A DNA stretch of 8,133 bases from Candidatus Saccharimonadia bacterium (GTDB lineage Bacteria > Patescibacteriota > Saccharimonadia > Saccharimonadales > Saccharimonadaceae), in the NCBI GenBank assembly GCA_023257145.1, contig JALRDA010000004.1:1-8133 (forward strand), written 5' to 3'. A model generated the notes under the pieces. That model was not told the DNA's origin. It worked only from the letters and a program-made list of their open reading frames with translations, and did no database searches. A program made the position numbers and the translations under genes. Below, piece after piece: positions 6,696 to 8,133 of the stretch (positions within the stretch are counted from its first letter, which is position 1; each line of letters begins with the position of its first letter).

Positions 6696-6756
6696 GTAAT
6701 TATCCAACTTGTCAATGAACCGATCAGGAACGGGTGTTCGCTTGATGGTATTTCAC

Positions 6757-6785
6757 ATAATAGCACATAGGTGCATAATTGTCAA
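6757..6785 (-). promoter_or_regulatory. Near-consensus sigma-70 promoter of the noncoding RNA
   Basis: On the minus strand, a perfect TTGACA (6785-6780) is followed by a 17-base spacer and TATTAT (6762-6757), one base from the consensus -10. The predicted start is near 6750. It is the best promoter match noticed in the window and lies 15 bases after the obg stop codon. No protein gene begins downstream before sbcB, so a strong promoter here implies an abundant RNA. No terminator is seen between obg and this promoter, so some read-through from obg is possible. Confidence 0.8.
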
Positions 6786-6800
6786 CACTATTTTACAATT

Positions 6801-8087
6801 TTATTGTTCTAAGAGGGTAAATTCGCTACCGGCGATTTCGATAATACTATCGCCAACCGCGCCAGCTCGCGATAGTTCGTGCATAACACCAAGCTTTTTC
6901 AGGATGTCACGTAAACGATTAACACCCTCGTAGTTATCAAAGTTCGTACGCCGAGCAAACTTTTCAACCTTTTCGCCCGTCACGACAAAATGTCCAGTTT
7001 CTTCGTCTTTGTTAACAAGCCATGCGTCAGACACCTGCTTATCTGACAAACCAATAACGACAGTATCACTTTCGACTTCATCGATCTCTTTCTCGATGTT
7101 GCGAGCTGCAACAACTTTGACACGAAGCGCACGCAGCACTTCCTTTACGCCCTTGTGAGCGGTCGATGACACGGCAAATACTTCAGCACCCTTGCCAGCG
7201 ACGGCCTGTACGGCTTCGACTTGCATCTGGATCATTTCGTCGTCCAAACCTTCGGACTTAGTGAGCGCCACAACCTCTGGTCGCGTCGTAAGTTCTGCAC
7301 TATATTGTGACAGTTCATTACGAATTGTTGTATACGCAGTCGCGATGTCGTCAGTATATGCATCGATCATGTGCAGTAACACCGCCGTTCGTTCAACGTG
7401 ACGAAGGAACGCATCACCTAAGCCTTTACCCTCACTTGCACCTTCGATCAACCCTGGGATATCGGCAATTAGCAGGCTTCCGTCGTCAATATCCGCAACG
7501 CCAAGGTTTGGCGATAATGTCGTAAATGCGTAATCAGCAATTTCTGGTCGGGCATTACTGACAACCGACAAGAAGGTTGATTTACCGGCATTTGGGAACC
7601 CTACTAGTCCAACGTCAGCGAGCAACTTCAGCTCGAGCTCTGCCTCGAACGTATCACCCACTTCGCCCAGTTCGGCAATACGAGGTGTCTGTCGAACAGA
7701 CGACTTAAAGTGAGCGTTACCGAATCCACCGTCGCCGCCCTTGGCGATAACCACCTGCTGGCCGTCTTCTGTCAGATCAGCGATCACCTTGCCATCACGA
7801 CGCACCAATGTACCCATTGGGACTTTTACAATAAGATCTTCACCTGATCGGCCTTGCTTTTTGCGATCGGCGCCGTTTTGACCAGGCTTTGCTTTTAATT
7901 CTGGTTTGAAGCGAAAATCAATCAGTGTATTCACATTTTCAGATGATTCGAAAATAACGTCACCACCGCGGCCGCCATTACCGCCGTCCGGGCCGCCTTT
8001 ATCAACATAAATCTCACGACGAAAACTAACGTTGCCGTTGCCGCCTTTTCCTGCCTGGATGAATACTTTCGCTGTGTCTACAAACAT
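6801..8087 (-). CDS. obg: Obg (CgtA) ribosome-assembly GTPase
   Basis: Obg is a GTPase of 50S ribosomal subunit maturation, also tied to stress control in several bacteria. The 428 residues show the three-domain form. The glycine-rich Obg fold is at 1-157 (FIQAGKGGNGNVSFRRE, then KGGPDGGNGGRGGDV). The G domain follows, with P-loop GFPNAGKS at 163-170, switch I FTTLSPNLG at 188-196 and DIPG at 209-212. A C-terminal OCT domain lies at about 341-424, ending GDSIIEIAGSEF. The G4 motif is TKSE (276-279) where NKxD is usual, and G5 reads SST (307-309) in place of the usual SA-type motif; both could affect guanine recognition. The ATG at 8087 gives the canonical N-terminus MFVDTAKVFI. No Shine-Dalgarno is evident, and a -10 element ends ten bases upstream, implying a leader of only a few bases. 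Confidence 0.97.
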   Translation of the reverse strand: MFVDTAKVFIQAGKGGNGNVSFRREIYVDKGGPDGGNGGRGGDVIFESSENVNTLIDFRFKPELKAKPGQNGADRKKQGRSGEDLIVKVPMGTLVRRDGKVIADLTEDGQQVVIAKGGDGGFGNAHFKSSVRQTPRIAELGEVGDTFEAELELKLLADVGLVGFPNAGKSTFLSVVSNARPEIADYAFTTLSPNLGVADIDDGSLLIADIPGLIEGASEGKGLGDAFLRHVERTAVLLHMIDAYTDDIATAYTTIRNELSQYSAELTTRPEVVALTKSEGLDDEMIQMQVEAVQAVAGKGAEVFAVSSTAHKGVKEVLRALRVKVVAARNIEKEIDEVESDTVVIGLSDKQVSDAWLVNKDEETGHFVVTGEKVEKFARRTNFDNYEGVNRLRDILKKLGVMHELSRAGAVGDSIIEIAGSEFTLLEQ

Positions 8088-8097
8088 ATCTCATCTT

Positions 8098-8106
8098 AGT
8101 ATAACA
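8098..8106 (-). promoter_or_regulatory. Extended -10 promoter of obg
   Basis: TGT-TATACT on the minus strand, with ten bases to the obg ATG and a predicted leader of about four bases. No good -35 match is seen. It is the same arrangement as at uvrA and sbcB, though a less perfect -10. Confidence 0.5.
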
Positions 8107-8109
8107 AAT

Positions 8110-8133
8110 TCGCCCCTGTATTGACAGAGGCGA
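8110..8133 (-). terminator. Hairpin at the right edge, possible terminator of the gene upstream of obg
   Basis: A 10-bp stem (8133-8124 with 8119-8110) closes a four-base loop. On the minus strand, one pair is a G-U wobble and all ten pair. On the plus strand, that position is a C-A mismatch, so the hairpin belongs to minus-strand RNA. The bases after it (AATTTGTT) are a poor U tract. The gene it would serve lies outside the window. Confidence 0.45.

Larger units (their letters stand above)
6014..6712. repeat. 16-bp inverted repeat bounding the noncoding RNA (closing helix)
   Basis: ACAAGTTGGATAATTA at 6014-6029 is the exact reverse complement of 6697-6712. The arms are about 670 bases apart. 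On the minus strand, the next outward pair is a G-U wobble. No target-site duplication is visible outside the arms and no transposase lies between them, so an RNA closing helix is a better reading than a transposon end. Confidence 0.8.
5982..6750 (-). ncRNA. Candidate large structured noncoding RNA, about 0.77 kb
   Basis: Neither strand holds a convincing protein gene here. The minus strand has a complete transcription unit: a near-consensus promoter (6785-6757), a predicted start near 6750 and an intrinsic terminator ending near 5982. The 5' and 3' parts pair through a perfect 16-bp helix (6712-6697 with 6029-6014), extended outward by one G-U wobble. Just inside it are a 13-bp hairpin (6695-6645) at the 5' side and a 12- to 15-bp hairpin (6077-6033) at the 3' side. 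Other stems lie at 6609-6632, 6588-6603, 6540-6555, 6472-6492, 6265-6279, 6244-6259, 6149-6164, 6105-6128 and 6089-6105 (the last two could share only base 6105). Strand choice rests on the promoter, the terminator, G-U wobbles that become mismatches on the plus strand (one in 6265-6279, one at the closing helix) and two UUCG loop sequences in the minus-strand RNA. I do not recognise the class. Confidence 0.75.

Noticed and set aside
6014..6712. MITE or other small transposable element bounded by 16-bp inverted repeats
   Set aside because: No target duplication is visible outside the arms, and a dedicated promoter and terminator flank the unit on one strand. The G-U wobble at the arm end and the inner hairpins fit an RNA better. 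A genome-wide copy count could reopen this.
5982..6750. tmRNA, RNase P RNA or 6S RNA
   Set aside because: There is no tRNA-like 3' end or Ala-Ala tag frame for tmRNA and no GAGGAAAGTCC-type core for RNase P, and the RNA is far longer than 6S RNA.
8121..8126. TTGACA on the plus strand at the right edge
   Set aside because: It is the loop and arm of the hairpin at 8110-8133, and the window ends before any -10 could be checked.

Overview
The window looks like a chromosomal segment of a small-genome bacterium, most plausibly a Patescibacterium and possibly Saccharibacteria (TM7). That assignment is inference from protein style, sparse gene order and an ExoI-type sbcB in this company; no rRNA is present to confirm it. 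All genes read through in the standard code, and every visible stop is TAA or TAG.

Layout: a 5'-truncated PAP2-family membrane phosphatase (+) converges on uvrA (-). Next, a lipoprotein of unknown function (-) and a two-helix membrane protein of unknown function (+) diverge from a shared promoter region. The small membrane protein converges on sbcB (exonuclease I, -), and the two genes share a CTAG that holds both stop codons. After an 850-base stretch with no convincing protein gene comes obg (-), whose promoter lies just inside the right edge. uvrA and sbcB are both DNA-repair functions and Obg is a ribosome-assembly GTPase. They do not form one operon, because each has its own promoter-like element.

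The most interesting part is about 5982-6750. On the minus strand it has a near-consensus sigma-70 promoter (TTGACA, 17 bases, TATTAT), then about 700 bases whose two ends pair through a perfect 16-bp helix, many internal hairpins, and an intrinsic terminator (GC-rich stem plus a U run). I read this as a discrete structured noncoding RNA of about 0.77 kb. I do not recognise it as tmRNA, RNase P RNA, 6S RNA, or a group I or II intron. Its middle also contains three 8-codon micro-ORFs with a shared pattern (MxxxSxFx then TAG), two of them behind good Shine-Dalgarno sequences.

A second pattern is in translation starts. uvrA, sbcB and obg each have an extended -10 element placed so that transcription would begin at, or within a few bases of, the ATG (leaderless or nearly so). 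The two small unknown genes instead have real leaders with Shine-Dalgarno sites.
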